NCBI GenBank assembly: GCA_030490835.1 | Contig: CM059975.1 | Location: 35,744,133 to 35,808,132 of the forward strand | Origin: Annona cherimola | Lineage: Eukaryota > Streptophyta > Magnoliopsida > Magnoliales > Annonaceae | Length of the DNA: 64,000 bases | Direction of reading: 5' to 3' | In this document: positions 10,963 to 22,567 of the stretch, in pieces | How positions within the stretch are numbered: position 1 is the first letter of the stretch | Layout of the letters: each line of letters begins with the position of its first letter | The notes under the pieces: generated by a model | Told to the model about the DNA's origin: nothing | Seen by the model: the letters and a program-made list of their open reading frames with translations, nothing else | Databases searched by the model: none | Translations under genes and position numbers: made by a program

Positions 10963-12206
10963 CTATCCTGCCAACCTCTGAGAGTGAGAACGACCAGAGG
11001 TGGAAAGGATAGGGCTATCATCGTATAACATTGCCAAAAAATTATTTGTACAGAGTTTTTCATGAAGAAAAAATGGTGGAGTATCCCACCATTTTTGTTC
11101 AGGCAAAAAATGAGATGACACAAAATCAGCCAAAATATAAGCGACAGAGTTCCCAGCCCATAACACGTGGTGAAAAGACAAAGAGTGGGCCTGAAGGGCG
11201 ATTTGACGAATTTGTGAAACAATCTTACCCACCGAAGCCCTAATGGAGCGATCACCCACAAAAAATCAATACGAATCAACGATTCAGATTCCACTTGTAG
11301 GTTAGCGAAATGGCCTTCCAAGGCCCACTTCATCCCCAACCACATAGCAGTGGCTTCCATGATCAACGGATCCAGAAGTTCATGCCGGTTCCATCCCTTC
11401 GTAGCAATAAAGGAGCCATGAGAGTCTCTAATAATCGCCGCCATCCCCGTATAAGTGTTGTGGAGATTCCTTCGCCCATCAATATTAACCTTGAAAGTGC
11501 CCACAACAGGTTTAGTCCATCTAGCAACTAGGGGTTTATCAAAAAGGGTTGACTCCCTTAAATCCATCGTGGTCCCATACTGATTCCTGAAGTTAATACA
11601 CCACTCATTTACATCTAAAAACACCGGTGGTGTGCCATCCGCCCAGAGTTGGTTTCGCAAGTACCAGATACGCCAACAGTAAAGGAGGAAGAGAAGAAAA
11701 ATATTCGTGCAATTTGTAGTGATGAAAGCCCAAAAAATATCCGAAATGGAGGTGCCAAGTACGGAGGGAAGCAGATCACCCACAATATTGTGATAAACCG
11801 GTTGGGTAGCATTGCAGTTGATAAAAGGATGAAATATGTCTTCCGAAGCCATCTTGCAGAAAAGGCATGAGGTGTCCACCATGATTCCACGCCGCTGTAA
11901 ATTAAGAAGGGTGGGGAGAGCATCCAAGAACAGCCGCCAACAAAAGATAAGTATTTTGCTTGGGAGTTTAATTTTCCAGATGAATTTGAATATCTCCTGA
12001 TTCCGATCACCACCGGCATCGCCATCTTCCAAAGGCCTTTCTGATATTTGTGTGAGGAGCCTGTACGCCGATTTCACCGAGAAATGGTCATCCGGTTCCA
12101 GTTCCCAGAAACAGAGATCCTCCTCTCCCTCATTCGGAGGCGGGTTTAAAAAAATGATGTCACGCCCAGACTCACCAACCGCTTGCAAAACAAGAGTTCC
12201 TCCCAT
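10963..12206 (-). pseudogene. LINE ORF2 C-terminus: zf-RVT and RNase H
   Basis: First comes zf-RVT, with FSVKSAYRLL, WKIKLPSKILIFCWRLFLD, LQRRGI and CLFCKMASEDIFHPFINC. Next comes RNase H, with FKVNIDGR (first Asp), AAIIRDSHG, then EATAMWLGMKWALE and VESES. The frame shifts near 11,260. The true C-terminus, including LSFHHVLWAGNSVAYILADF, reads in the frame from 11,259 to 10,963. RNase H is thought to degrade the RNA strand of the hybrid. The open frame that continues to 10,863 runs beyond the element and is spurious there. Confidence 0.85.
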
Positions 12207-12976
12207 TGCCCATCCAGTTCATTTTGGAAGAGACTAACCTTCGCGTCATCGGGAATGTGTGCCGATAAGGGCTTGGCCTTTTGAAGTGGAGAAGGAAGCC
12301 ACCTGTCATGAAAGAACTTCACCTGGTCCCCAGAGCCAATACGCCACCGACACCCCCGAAGGATCACATCCCTAGCTCTAAGGATGCTCCTCCAGGTGAA
12401 TGAATCCGATGGCTTCGCCGTGCATGCCCAGAGATTTCCATGACTAAAGTATCTGGCCCTCAGAGCAGAGTAACAAAGGGAATCAGTATTTGAGACAAGC
12501 TGCCACACCTGTTTGACGAGCAACGCATAGTTGAAAGAGATCAGGTTATGGAAGCCCATAACCCCGGCAGCCTTGGTCTTGCACATATCTTTCCACGCTA
12601 CCCAGCTCATCTTACGTTTCCCATCGCTCTCGCCCCACCAAAATTTGCTCAGCATGCTATCCATTTCATTGCAGAAGCTTTTGAGGAGGAGGAAAATACT
12701 CGTAGAGTAAATAGGAATAGCTTGTGCAACATCTTTGATAAGAATCTCCTTACCGCCCCACGATAGAAGTCGCCCCTTCCACCCCTGCATCTTCCGCCAT
12801 ACACGGTCTTTTAGGTCTTTAAACATATCCTTCTTCGATCTCTGTAACCAGATAGGCAGCCCCAAATAAGAGTAGAAATCCAGAGCACACGATCCAAACA
12901 CCCCAATAATAGAGCTCCTCACAACTGGGTTGGTATTGGAGCTAAAGAAAAGCGCCATCTGACTTGTCCAGAGCAT
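12146..12976 (-). pseudogene. LINE ORF2 RT thumb and connection region
   Basis: A 276-codon segment contains YLGLPIW, GWKGRLLSWGGKEILIKDV and KFWWGE, followed by RKMSWVAWKDMCKTKAAGVM and LLVKQVWQL. These are the conserved post-RT motifs of plant non-LTR elements. It overlaps the next segment (12,206-10,963), which is in a different frame. Confidence 0.85.
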
Positions 12977-13239
12977 TCGCTATATGTTCGCAGAATGGAG
13001 AGTAGATGTCGTGCCTGGGAGTCGGTAGCCCTTATGAAGATGAGGGTGTCATCAGCAAAGAAAAGATGAGATAGAGTGGGTCCCCTGGGACAGAGTCTGA
13101 TACCATGGAGTGACTGGTGGAAATGAGCATGAGCAAGAAGAAAAGAGAGACCCTCAGCACAATAAGAAAAAATATGAAGAAAGTGGGTCTCCCTGACGCA
13201 GTCCCCTATGTGGGGTGAGGAGAGGGGTTTTGTGCCCAT
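12919..13239 (-). pseudogene. LINE ORF2 reverse transcriptase, catalytic part
   Basis: The segment contains LFFADDTLIF. The catalytic Asp pair is encoded at 13,053-13,048. The upstream QG.PLSP.LF motif lies in a neighbouring frame. RT polymerises cDNA from LINE RNA. The catalytic residues are intact, although the frame is not. Confidence 0.85.
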
Positions 13240-13411
13240 TCACTAGGATCCGGTAGTGAACAGAATGCACACACTATCTAATCCAATTAATCCACACAGG
13301 ACCAAAGTTCATGGCTACCATCATGTTGCTCAGAAAATCCCATTCTACCCGATCATAGGCTTTGGACCTATCCAATTTGACTGCCAATTCTTTCTTGTTT
13401 CCCACCCTTTT

Positions 13412-13828
13412 TCAACGGATCGAATGAATGACTTCATAAGCAAGCAGCATATTGTCAGTAATGAGGCGGCCCGGGACAAACGCACTCTGTTGAGGGGAGA
13501 TCACTTCATTAAGGCAGCTTTTCAGACGATTGGCCAACACCTTTGCCAAAATTTTGTAGGCAACGTTACATAGACTGATGGGGAAAAAATCCCCAAGTTT
13601 TTCAGCACCTTCCTTTTTTGGAATTAAGACAATGTTGGTGTGGTTGACTGCTTGTAGTTGTTGGCATTGATGCGGCGGAGTTCGAGCCTCCATAAAATCT
13701 TTGCACACCGAGAAGACATCATGCCCAACAGTACGCCAATGTGTGTGATAGAAGCCAGCAGGAAGTCCATCAGGGCCAGGAGCTTTTGAAGGGTTCATAG
13801 CTTTTAAAGCTGTCAACACCTCCACCAT
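13412..13828 (-). pseudogene. LINE ORF2 reverse transcriptase, N-terminal half
   Basis: It carries the RT fingers motifs: NPSKAPGPDGLPAGFY, then IVLIPKKEGA, then PISLCNVAYKILAKVLANRL, then SPQQSAFVPGRLITDNMLLA. These are blocks 1-3 of the plant LINE RT. The frame is broken after the HSIR segment, and the catalytic part resumes in another frame at 13,239. Confidence 0.88.
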
Positions 13829-13881
13829 GGATAGGGGTCTAGTAAGATTCGCTTGTCAATCGTTGGATATCTTCCTTGTGA

Positions 13882-14310
13882 CTAGGCAAGTGATGCGGTG
13901 TAGATCAAAGGGACCCAAACAAGAAAAAACCTCCCGAAAGTAGGATAGAGTGAGAGCAAGCATCCCCTGTGTGTCGGTGACCGCGTACCCCTATCATCAG
14001 TAAGAGCCTCAATGAAGTTACGTCTTATGTGATTGGACGCAACACGGTGAAAAAAAGAGGTGTTTCTTTCTCCATGTTGAAGCCAATGAACTTTGGCTCT
14101 TTGCTTCCATAGTAATTCCTCATCTTCCAATAGGACGTGGAATTGATGCCAAACACGTTGAATAGAAGTATCTCTTTGATCAGAAGGGATCTGAGAGTTT
14201 AAAGAATGCAATTCCTCTCGCTTCCAATATATAAGCTTGCCAAGCCGTCCCCTATTGTTTATACTCCACCTAGCCAATGCCCAGGAGCAATTCTGAATTT
14301 TTCTTAACAA
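13882..14310 (-). pseudogene. LINE ORF2 linker between endonuclease and reverse transcriptase
   Basis: A 142-codon open segment contains WKQRAKVHWLQHGERNTSFF, the conserved pre-RT motif of plant LINE ORF2 (usually W..GD.NT.FFH). Frameshifts bound it on both sides. It belongs to the same ORF2 as the endonuclease upstream and the RT downstream. Confidence 0.8.
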
Positions 14311-14670
14311 GATCTCACAAGGAAAGGATCCAGTCCTATGTGTTGTTGTCCATGTGTGATCAACAATGTCATGTGTGTCTTTATCTTTGGCCTAAAAGAG
14401 CTCATACTTGAAGTCACGTTTGGGTTTACTCTTGTGCTGCATAGAATTGAGAATGAGGAGGATGAGATGGTGGTCAAACGAGGCAGAGGATAGGTGATAG
14501 ACCTTTGCAAAAGGGAATATGGTTAGCCATTGTGGGGAGGCCAGACCACGGTCCAAGCGTGCTTCAACTCTCTGTGTTCCCTTCCTGTTGTTCCGTCATG
14601 TCATTGGGGGGCCAACAAACCCCAAGTCTATTAAATTGCATGTATCCATTATATTTCGAAAGAAATCCAT

Positions 14671-15126
14671 TTAATGCTCCGATCTCGTCTTGCAACTTCT
14701 ATATTCGGACGGGCCCACCACCACATTGAAGTCCCCCATGATGAGCCAGGGAGCCTCAGATTGAGTGTGGAGAATAGAGAGAAGGTTCCAAGTTTCCGCC
14801 CTCGGCCGAACCTCGGGGTGGCCGTAAAAGCCCGTAAACCGCCACCCTTGGATATCAGCGTCAATATGGTGTTTGGAGAAGCTCCTGATTATGACTCCGT
14901 AGTCATCATTCCAAAGAAGACAAAGTCCCCCCCTCCTTTCCTCTGAATCAACAGCTAAACAACATTCAAACTTCAGTTTCCTTCTTACGCAGTCCATTTC
15001 CTTCCTAGATCGTTTGGTCTCGCAAAGGAAGACCACACTGGGAGCTTTTCTCTTGACAAGGTCAAGTAAACACCAAATTGCATGTGGGTTCCCAAACCCA
15101 CAGCAATTCCAAGCCAAGAGAGCCAT
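14671..15126 (-). pseudogene. LINE ORF2 N-terminus: AP-like endonuclease
   Basis: It starts at ATG 15,126 with MALLAWNCCGFGNP, matching the WNCRGLGNP start of plant LINE endonucleases. It continues with FLCETKRS, LCLLWNDD and WLIMGDFN, which carry the usual catalytic Glu and Asp-Asn motifs of the EEP nuclease fold. The enzyme nicks target DNA to prime reverse transcription. The frame breaks near 14,671. The C-terminal endonuclease, including ARLDRGLAS (near 14,555), continues in another frame. Confidence 0.85.
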
Positions 15127-15844
15127 TACTGGGGGTGGGGCCGAGGGGTGTCCTCAGCCTCCACCAGTTCCTCCTCATATGTCTTGCATCTCTTTAACGG
15201 CAATTGCACAGGAAAATTTTCCTCCCCCACCTCCACACTGAAAGGTCTCTTTGTTGTGGCTGACGTGTTGTGGTATATAGATCCTTCTTCCCCAACAAAC
15301 ATGGACAGCTCACGTGCTCTATGTTTCCATTGGCATTTTGGCCCATGCCCCAACACAAGGGAATGAGCAGGTTCATTAGTAGCCATCATGGGTTCCAACT
15401 TTTTCATCTCCCACTCCATCCGTGACCCAGGAACCGGCTCAAGTTGAACTTCTTGTGGCTGATGTTGGACGTCTGTCAGCTGAGGCGTGAGGGAAGTGGT
15501 GGTAGCAATAATGCCTCTGGTTGAGGCTCACTCTGCTGTTGTCCCTTTGACATGGTATGTCTGGCATCCACGGAGCATTCAGAGTGGGTGCAAGCTGCAT
15601 GGGGAGTGATCCGGGAGGTTGCACTGCCTATGGAAATGGTTGTTTTGCCGAGTGTCATTGTGGGTTGTGCATCCCTTGCAGATTCACTATCCTAAGAAGA
15701 TGAAGAATGGAGGCAGTTTTGGGTGGAGCACCCAGTGGAAATGTCCAGCGTAGGCGTGTGGTGAGGCGTGGACAGCGTTGTCATGAGTGGGTGAGGCATG
15801 GACAATGCTTCCTCCAATTCCCCATATAAGTGTGGAGACCGTTG

Positions 15845-16576
15845 CTACACCTTCCCCCTTCCCGGCGTCCAAGAAAGGTGATGGAAACCTACCCTCAGTT
15901 GGTTCCCATATGGAAAATCCTCCTCCTTCATCTTAGCAGGTAGATTGTGGTGGTGTTCGCACTCCTTGAATGTATGTCCGATTCTACCACAAGCATAGTA
16001 GAAAGTGGGTAATTTTTCGTATTCGAAAGCCAACCATTACCTATTCGAGTTGTCTATTTGAATGAAGATCCCCCTTCTGAGAGGCTTCGTTAGGTCCACC
16101 ATTACTTGAATTTTGATGAGGTGGTCCATATGTTCCACCTGGATGCAATGTTCGAATGAAGTGCCCACTGCTTTTTCCAGAGACATTTTGTCGAGCAGGT
16201 ATGGGGCGTTGTTGATTTGGATCCATAGTGGCGATTTGGCCATCATCACCGCCCCCAACGTAATGGGCTGGAACTGCTCCTTCAGGACCAACAATTGCCG
16301 ATCATAAGTCCAAGGTCTGCCCTTCATCATAGTCTCACGGTCCTCTGTTGTTTCAAAGTGCAGTAGAAATAGGTTGTCTTCTACCTGCGTGATTGTCACC
16401 CTCTCTACCGTTGGCCATACCTTCCTCATGGTAGCCTTAAACACTTCCCTATCGTAGTGTTTGCGAGTCCAAAGTGAGCAGAGAGTTGCCGGTTTATCGC
16501 CAGGAACGATTTTTTGACAAGTTTGGTCACTGTCAAGCTTCAGAGTTTCCATCTCTTCTCCCAGTAGATTGGCCAT
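15845..16576 (-). pseudogene. LINE ORF1: DUF4283 protein with CCHC zinc knuckle, one in-frame stop
   Basis: The ORF starts at ATG 16,576 and reads 179 codons. A single TAA at 16,039-16,037 interrupts it. The same frame then continues to 15,845. The first part is a DUF4283 RNA-binding domain (TLCSLWTRKHYDREVFKATM, then QITLGAV-like and PLWIQINNAPYLLDK segments). After the stop comes a zinc knuckle, YYACGRIGHTFKEC, in which the first cysteine of CX2CX4HX4C has become Tyr. ORF1 proteins of this family bind LINE RNA in the ribonucleoprotein. A following frame (15,872-15,687) probably carries the shifted C-terminal part. Confidence 0.8.
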
Positions 16577-16754
16577 CTCACAACACTGTCCCCTTCTCTG
16601 CTCGAGGTACCTGCCCGTCCGCCCTATTCGTTCCTGTGGTCGAAACTCCCACCCAGATCACGAGCGAGGAAAGACAGGGGCTTTGGTCGCCATCGCCAGA
16701 CGAGAGTTAAGGCTATTCCAACATTAAATTTAGCTGTTGGTACATGAATTATTA

Positions 16755-17030
16755 GTTTAATGATTTAGTGGATTAATTAATTCACGAGATTCAAACTATT
16801 CATTATGTTTAGAAAATATATAACTAAAACACAACTGTCAAATCTATGAAAATTTTAGTAGAATACAAAAGTAATTTACTTAAAAGTAAATATTTTAATT
16901 CTTGAACATTTATTTTTTATATATACTCTGACCCACTAAATGATTTACTGTGCCATAATTGTATTCTTAATTAAAAATACATGTCTAAATAGATAAATAA
17001 CTTGAATATCATAAATTAACTAATTAATTA
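16755..17030. other. AT-rich DNA between LINE and MITE
   Basis: Nothing recognised. Confidence 0.4.
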
Positions 17031-17423
17031 AGGAGTAATGATTCAATGCTTATTTAAGCATAGAGCACTTCAAGTCTACCCGTAGTTTTTACATTACAAA
17101 ATATATCTTTAAAACGAAATCATCTATCATATTTAACATATACTGTTTTATTATGCAACCAAAATAATTTTTATTGAAAAATTATCATTTGTAAAAAAAT
17201 AAATAATATTTTTTGAAGTCAATATATAACTATTAAATTTTTGAAAATTGTATGGCACATATAGTAATAAAGTTTGAAATATATAATTTTTTGGAATTAT
17301 AAATAAATACATGCTGACAAATATGATAGATAGTTTAGATTTTAAAAAATATAATTTAGAATGTAAAAACTAAGGGTAAGCATGAAGGATAGAATGCGTA
17401 AATAACTAAGAGATCATTATTCT
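17031..17423. mobile_element. MITE with long imperfect TIRs
   Basis: The left end AGGAGTAATGAT and the reverse complement of the right end AGAATAATGAT start arms of about 110 bp. The arms share TACCCGTAGTTTTTACATT versus TACCCTTAGTTTTTACATT and the CTATCATATTT motif. The ends are approximate and no TSD was found. Non-coding. Confidence 0.6.
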
Positions 17424-17853
17424 ACAAGTATTTGAAATTAAACCTACAAAGTGATCATCCTTGGGCTATGATCATTTCATTGGTTTAAAATGGGAGCCAT
17501 TTCAAACCATTTCAAAAGCATATTTTCTATTTTTTTTATAAAACTTTTCATCTAGGTGTGTTTGATCTATCAATTAAATTCTACCATTTTTGGATTGTAT
17601 ATAATTTTTTGAATTTTTATTTTTAATCACAAGAATATTTTATTCATGTTAAATTATTGAAAATAATTACAAATTTTTTATGTTTAAAATTAAGTATATA
17701 TACACATCTCTAAAATATTTGAACTTGATTTATGAAATATATAAATTTAAATTAACAGTTCAAGCGAAAAAATTTTAAAACATAGGTATTAACTATTAAA
17801 ACCGGTTGGAAATGGTGGCATAAATGCTCGATTACTTACCTCAAATAGTATTT
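17424..17853. other. AT-rich intergenic DNA
   Basis: Nothing recognised. Confidence 0.4.
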
Positions 17854-18124
17854 GGGTATGTTTGGTAATAAGTAAAAAAGTCAAGTTGAAACTTTTTAAA
17901 AAAATTTCATTATCTATAACTATAATATTTTTTAATTATTTTGTTTATATCTTCATATGCAACTACACTACTTTCTCATCATTTCTGAACAACTACTTAT
18001 ATAAGTAATCTATCTATTTTAACTTTATCTTTTTACTCATTATCATATCTCCTAAAATATCACATGATTCTCTTCAAATTCAACAACTTTTCATCTAAGA
18101 GTTTATCACTTCCCAAACAAACCC
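17854..18124. mobile_element. Harbinger-like MITE, copy 1
   Basis: It begins GGGTATGTTTGG and ends CCCAAACAAACCC, a typical short TIR pair. Three-base TTT flanks both ends (17,851-17,853 and 18,125-18,127). The interior resembles the reverse complement of the copy at 20,398-20,677. No transposase is present, so any movement would depend on an enzyme encoded elsewhere. Confidence 0.55.
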
Positions 18125-19200
18125 TTTGTATATCATGTTCCCGATTCAAACTTGATTATTTTCCATAAAAATTCATTTTAAAAATGATAAATATTCTAAT
18201 ACAATTGTTTAAAGTTTCTGCTCATATAGGATTCATATTGAAATGGCTTTTGATATCTTTGCATGGTACTACTACATGTAAACAAGATCGAGCTGACACC
18301 ATGTACTACCAAAATCCTTTAAAAAAAAGATTGTTATTGTATTCTAAATAGATCAATGTGAGAAATATTTTTTAAAAAATAAATTATTATAGTATTTTAA
18401 AACTTACATTTTATAATTTTTATTTATATAGGTATTTTCATCATTTAAAAAAGGGCTTTAGTGTTCATATATACCACTGTATTTTCAAGCAAACTTTGTA
18501 AAAATAAATACATATTTCACAACTTGGATTGTTTATATAAATACATATGTAAATATAAATACCTTGTAACATATAAATACATATATTGAAGTATTCCCCA
18601 AAACTAGATTGTTTAATACCCATAAAAAATGGATTGTTTAATAATAATAATAATTTGGATTGTTTAAGTACATTTTTTATTAATATTAAGTCTCTCTTCT
18701 ATGTAATCAACAATTTTATATAACTCCATCTATTTCTCTATACCTTAATGATTTATGAGAAATCTATGCCATTTAATTTATTCAGCATCTTGTTTTTTAG
18801 TTATGAGACTTAAGTTAATCCAAATCAAAGATGGATGTGCATGTCTTCTAAAAAGCAAAAGACTGACGTGCGTGAACCATATTTATTTTAAAAATATATA
18901 TTTACTCCTAAATTATGAAAAATATTTAGATCAATTCGTATATGCATTAAAATATAACAATACTTTATAAAACTATTTATCCACATAATAATGATATTTT
19001 AAACAGTTTAGATATTGAAAATGTAATTTTAAAAATTGATATTTAGCGTCAAATTATTTTATTATTTTTATAGAACTATTTTATTATGTTAATTTTATAT
19101 GTTTTCAACCCGAATCATGAACAATGATACTTGTTATCTCCACAAGAATATCAATGATATTAAATGCAATAGGTAAATTAAATTTTATATCAATCCTTGT
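18125..19200. other. AT-rich intergenic DNA
   Basis: No gene. The 71-codon ORF at 18,755-18,970 has no recognisable domain. The interval near 18,930-19,090 is one copy of a dispersed AT-rich repeat (see findings). Confidence 0.4.
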
Positions 19201-20240
19201 TAAAAAAGGTGGCTCGCACAGAAGTTTGTTGAATAGCAGCAGAACTCTTTAATATTGTCCTGTTAATTATTTTTATTCTTCATCAGGTTAGGACTTAAGA
19301 CAGAGCGAATCATTCAGTGGGTCCCTGTGGGTGGAATCCAGCTTTTTGACGTTTTATCTCCGAATCAAATTGAAAACCGATTTCGTCAGCCATCAACAGT
19401 TTTTGGCTGATAAGAATTTGAACATTCAATTGGCGATCGAAGTGCAATGCACCAAACTGGTAATTAAATATTGTAACGTGAAATAATAATAAAAAAATTT
19501 AAAACAGAAAACTGATCGTTTATTCCTGTAAGCTTTTCCAAAGTAGATGCATAGATCTATCTTAAGTACTCATGTTCATCTACAACTGGGCATTTAAAAA
19601 TGCCGTGCCTGGCGATATGAAAAAGAAAGAAAGCGAAGCTTGAAGACAATGACAAGCTTGGTTGCGTGCGCGTAGTTGACATCGCAGTCGTCAAGAGCAA
19701 TCATCTAACCGCGGCATGATAATATAATCCTCAAGCGTTGCCAATTCGTCATAAGAAGTAGTGTTTGGAAACGATTTGATTACCTCATAGTCTTTCCTTC
19801 CCAGAAGAAGAAAACTTTCCATTTGACGATGCCTAATCACACGAGTTTGATGTCATCCATGAAATCAATTTCGATCTACAAAACCAAGCTAATAGTTACT
19901 TTAATTATAAACGAAGTAATTCCCATTAACGAATTAAAGGAAAATACAAGATGTGCATCAGAGATCTACTTCATGAGGCACTAAAGAAAATTCATATTTT
20001 TGTCGTGTTTGATTATATTTAATATCATCCATTACTAATCACATGAATTTCATGTCATTCATGAAATCAATTTCAATGTAGATATGCTATAAAAAAATTT
20101 CAATGTAGATAAACCAAACTAATAGTTACTTTAATTATAAATGAAGTAAAAAAAAATTCAATTTAGATAAACCAAGCTAATAGTTGCTTTAATCAGAAAA
20201 AATTTATTTTCCATTAAGAAAAGAAAATATAGTCATAAGA
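19201..20240. other. Less AT-rich intergenic DNA, unrecognised
   Basis: The first 500 bp (to about 19,850) are less AT-rich than the neighbours and have no long ORF. Between 19,840 and 20,200 a segment carrying AAACCAAGCTAATAGTTACTTTAATT recurs three times with divergence (near 19,880, 20,110 and 20,170), a degenerate local duplication. No gene recognised. Confidence 0.4.
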
Positions 20241-20242
20241 GG

Positions 20243-20390
20243 CATACTCTTGTGGTAAGCTTGTAAAGATAAATAAATATTATTATAAACTGGGGTCAAA
20301 GAGGCTCAAACTCCCGCCCTCAAGATCACTCTATTGCTATTAGACCTACCTGCTAACCAACTGTGGTACCACTTCATATTGTTAAAATGT
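20243..20390 (-). mobile_element. Possible tRNA-derived SINE fragment
   Basis: The minus strand reads TACCACAGTTGGTTAGCAGG, one mismatch from the A-box consensus over its first 12 bases. GGGAGTTTGAGCCTC follows as B box at tRNA-like spacing. There is no clear poly(A) tail or TSD. It is not a tRNA gene, because no cloverleaf closure is apparent. Confidence 0.4.
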
Positions 20391-20397
20391 CAAGTAT

Positions 20398-20677
20398 GGG
20401 TGTATTTGGGAATAGATAAAACTTTTGATGAATAGTTTTGGAAAGTAAAAGTTGTCAAATAATGAGATATGAAAGGAGTAATGATGAAGAATAAAGAAAA
20501 TAAAGTTAAAATAGATAGGTTAGTTGTGTGGGTAGTTGTGTAAAAATATTGAAAAGTAGGGTAGTTGTATAGGAAAATATGAAAAAATAATTTAAAAATA
20601 TGATAGTTGTGGATAGTGAAAAGTTTTAGATTCAAAAGTTTTAACTTAACATTTTCTGCACATTGCCAAACACATCC
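20398..20677. mobile_element. Harbinger-like MITE, copy 2 (inverted relative to copy 1)
   Basis: It starts GGGTGTATTTGG and ends CCAAACACATCC, with TAT on both sides (20,395-20,397 and 20,678-20,680). Its reverse complement aligns in order with the copy at 17,854-18,124 (AACTTTT-CATC and ATATCTC words). Non-autonomous. Confidence 0.6.
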
Positions 20678-21559
20678 TATATATTTTTGCTTAGATTCAA
20701 AAATGACTTTGTAAGTTGTCATTGCTAAAGCCTTTCCTATAAAAGTGACAGCGAAGTATGACTTGTAGCACCCCATCGACCCATACCTTAGGTCGATGGA
20801 CACTACAGCAAAGATCCGATAGCATCTCCCTACTTTCTATCGTACTCCGAGAAGCAAATAATTATATATACATAAATCATCATTATCATCATCATCATAC
20901 GCCATTTCCCACCTAGGTGGGGTCGGTTGCATGGATTCTGTTCCGCCATTCTTGGCTATTAGAGACGAAATTTTCAGTAATTTGTGATATTTTCAAATCT
21001 TGTTTAATTACTTCCATCTATATTTTTTTGGGTCTTTCTCTCATTCTCTTACCACTTTCTATTTGGATGGAATCTGCTCTCCTAATCAGTGCCATTTTAG
21101 ACCTCCGTTTAATATGACCAAACCATCTTAATCTATTTTTTCTCATTTTATCACCTATTGGTCTCACTTTTAGATTTTGTCGAATTATTTTATTCCTAGT
21201 TTATCTTTTCTTATTTTACCATTCATCCGCTTTAACATTCTTATTTCCACTAAGTTTTTTTTATGTATATGTTGTTTTTTAACTGCCCAACATTCTGCCC
21301 CATAAAACATAGTGGATCTAATCACAGTCTTGTAAAATTTTTGTTTTAATTTAATTGGGACTCAATGATCACATAAAATTCCTTATGTACTTCGTTATTT
21401 CTTCCATCCTGCTTAAATTCTATGTATTATATCTTTTTCAATTTTTCTATACCTTGAACTATTAATCCTAAGTATCGGAAGTAATTAGTTCTTGTTACTG
21501 CTTGATCTAAAATCTTAATTGGTTCCTCATCCAAGTCTCTCTATTATTAAAATTGCATT

Positions 21560-22190
21560 TCATATATCAGTTTTTGTACGACTAATTCTAAAACCCTTAG
21601 GTTCTAAGGCATCTACCCACCTATTCAATTTCAAATTTAGTCATTCTCTAGTTTCATTTATTAGAACAACGTCATCTGCATATAGCATACGCCAAGGTAC
21701 TTCTTCTTATAAATATCTAATAATTTCATCTATTACTAAAGTAAAAAGACAAGGACTCAAGGGTGAGCCTTGATATAAACATATTTTAACTAAAAAAATA
21801 TTAGTATCTCCACAATAGTCCTCACATTTGTTATAGCCCCATCATACATATCTTTAATAACATCAATACATCTATTATTAATTCTTTTCTTTTTCATCAC
21901 TTACCATATTATCTTTCTTAGTACTTGATCATATGTTTTTTCTAAATCAATAAAGATCATGTATAAGTTGTTTTCTTCTCCTTATACTTCTTAAATAGTT
22001 GCCTAAGTAAGAAAATGACCTAAGTGGTTGATCTTCCTGGCATAAAGTCAAATTGATTTTCAATTACATTAGTTTCTTATCTTACTCTATGTTTAATTAC
22101 TCTTTCCCATAACTTCACAATGTAACTTATTAGTTTTATTCCCCAATAATTTGCACAATTTTGAATTTTCTTTTATTTTAATATATTAAA
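21560..22190 (-). pseudogene. RTE-type reverse transcriptase remnant
   Basis: Minus-strand translation gives, in order: NCANYWGIKLIS near 22,160, QFDFMPGRSTT near 22,060, MIFIDLEKTYDQV near 21,950, YQGSPLSPCLFTLVIDE near 21,770 and MLYADDVVLINE near 21,690. The YADD codons are at 21,682-21,671. This is the block order of the plant RTE clade RT. Several stop codons interrupt it, so it cannot encode an enzyme. Confidence 0.85.
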
Positions 22191-22567
22191 ACTATAGTGT
22201 TTTTTCTCCATTCATTTAGCATTAACTTTGTCTTTATAATATTATTAAAGAAATTGGTTAATCATGTTGCACCTACATCTCTCATGCACTTCCATGCCTC
22301 AATTTGTATTTTGTTTGAGCTTAAGGCTTTTTCTATTTTCATTTTTTTAGAGCTTCTTTTACTTCGAATATTTGAATTTTGAGAAATAACTAATATTCCT
22401 ATTTTCTTCTCTATTTAAGCTAACATTTAATGTTAAGCGTTTTGGTGGAGTATCATTTAGTAGACTATAAAAATAAGTTTTCTATCTCTCTTTAATTTCA
22501 TCATCTTTAACTAGAACTCTTTGTAAGGATCAGGTATTTTATTTTCATTATAACCCTTCTCTATTTA

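Larger units (their letters stand above)
10934..16736 (-). mobile_element. Full-length plant LINE (L1 type, with RNase H)
   Basis: Minus-strand order is 5' UTR, ORF1 (DUF4283 plus zinc knuckle), ORF2 endonuclease, reverse transcriptase, zf-RVT, RNase H, and a (TAA)n tail near 10,934-10,945. Identical 18-bp copies of TTGGTACATGAATTATTA flank it at 10,916-10,933 and 16,737-16,754, which fixes both ends. It appears to be full length (5.8 kb), not 5'-truncated. It is disabled by one in-frame stop in ORF1 and several frameshifts in ORF2. The perfect TSD suggests a fairly recent insertion compared with the elements to the right. Confidence 0.9.

Noticed and set aside
20243..20390. tRNA gene on the minus strand
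   Set aside because: A and B boxes are present, but no 7-bp acceptor stem or anticodon arm closes. A SINE fragment fits better.
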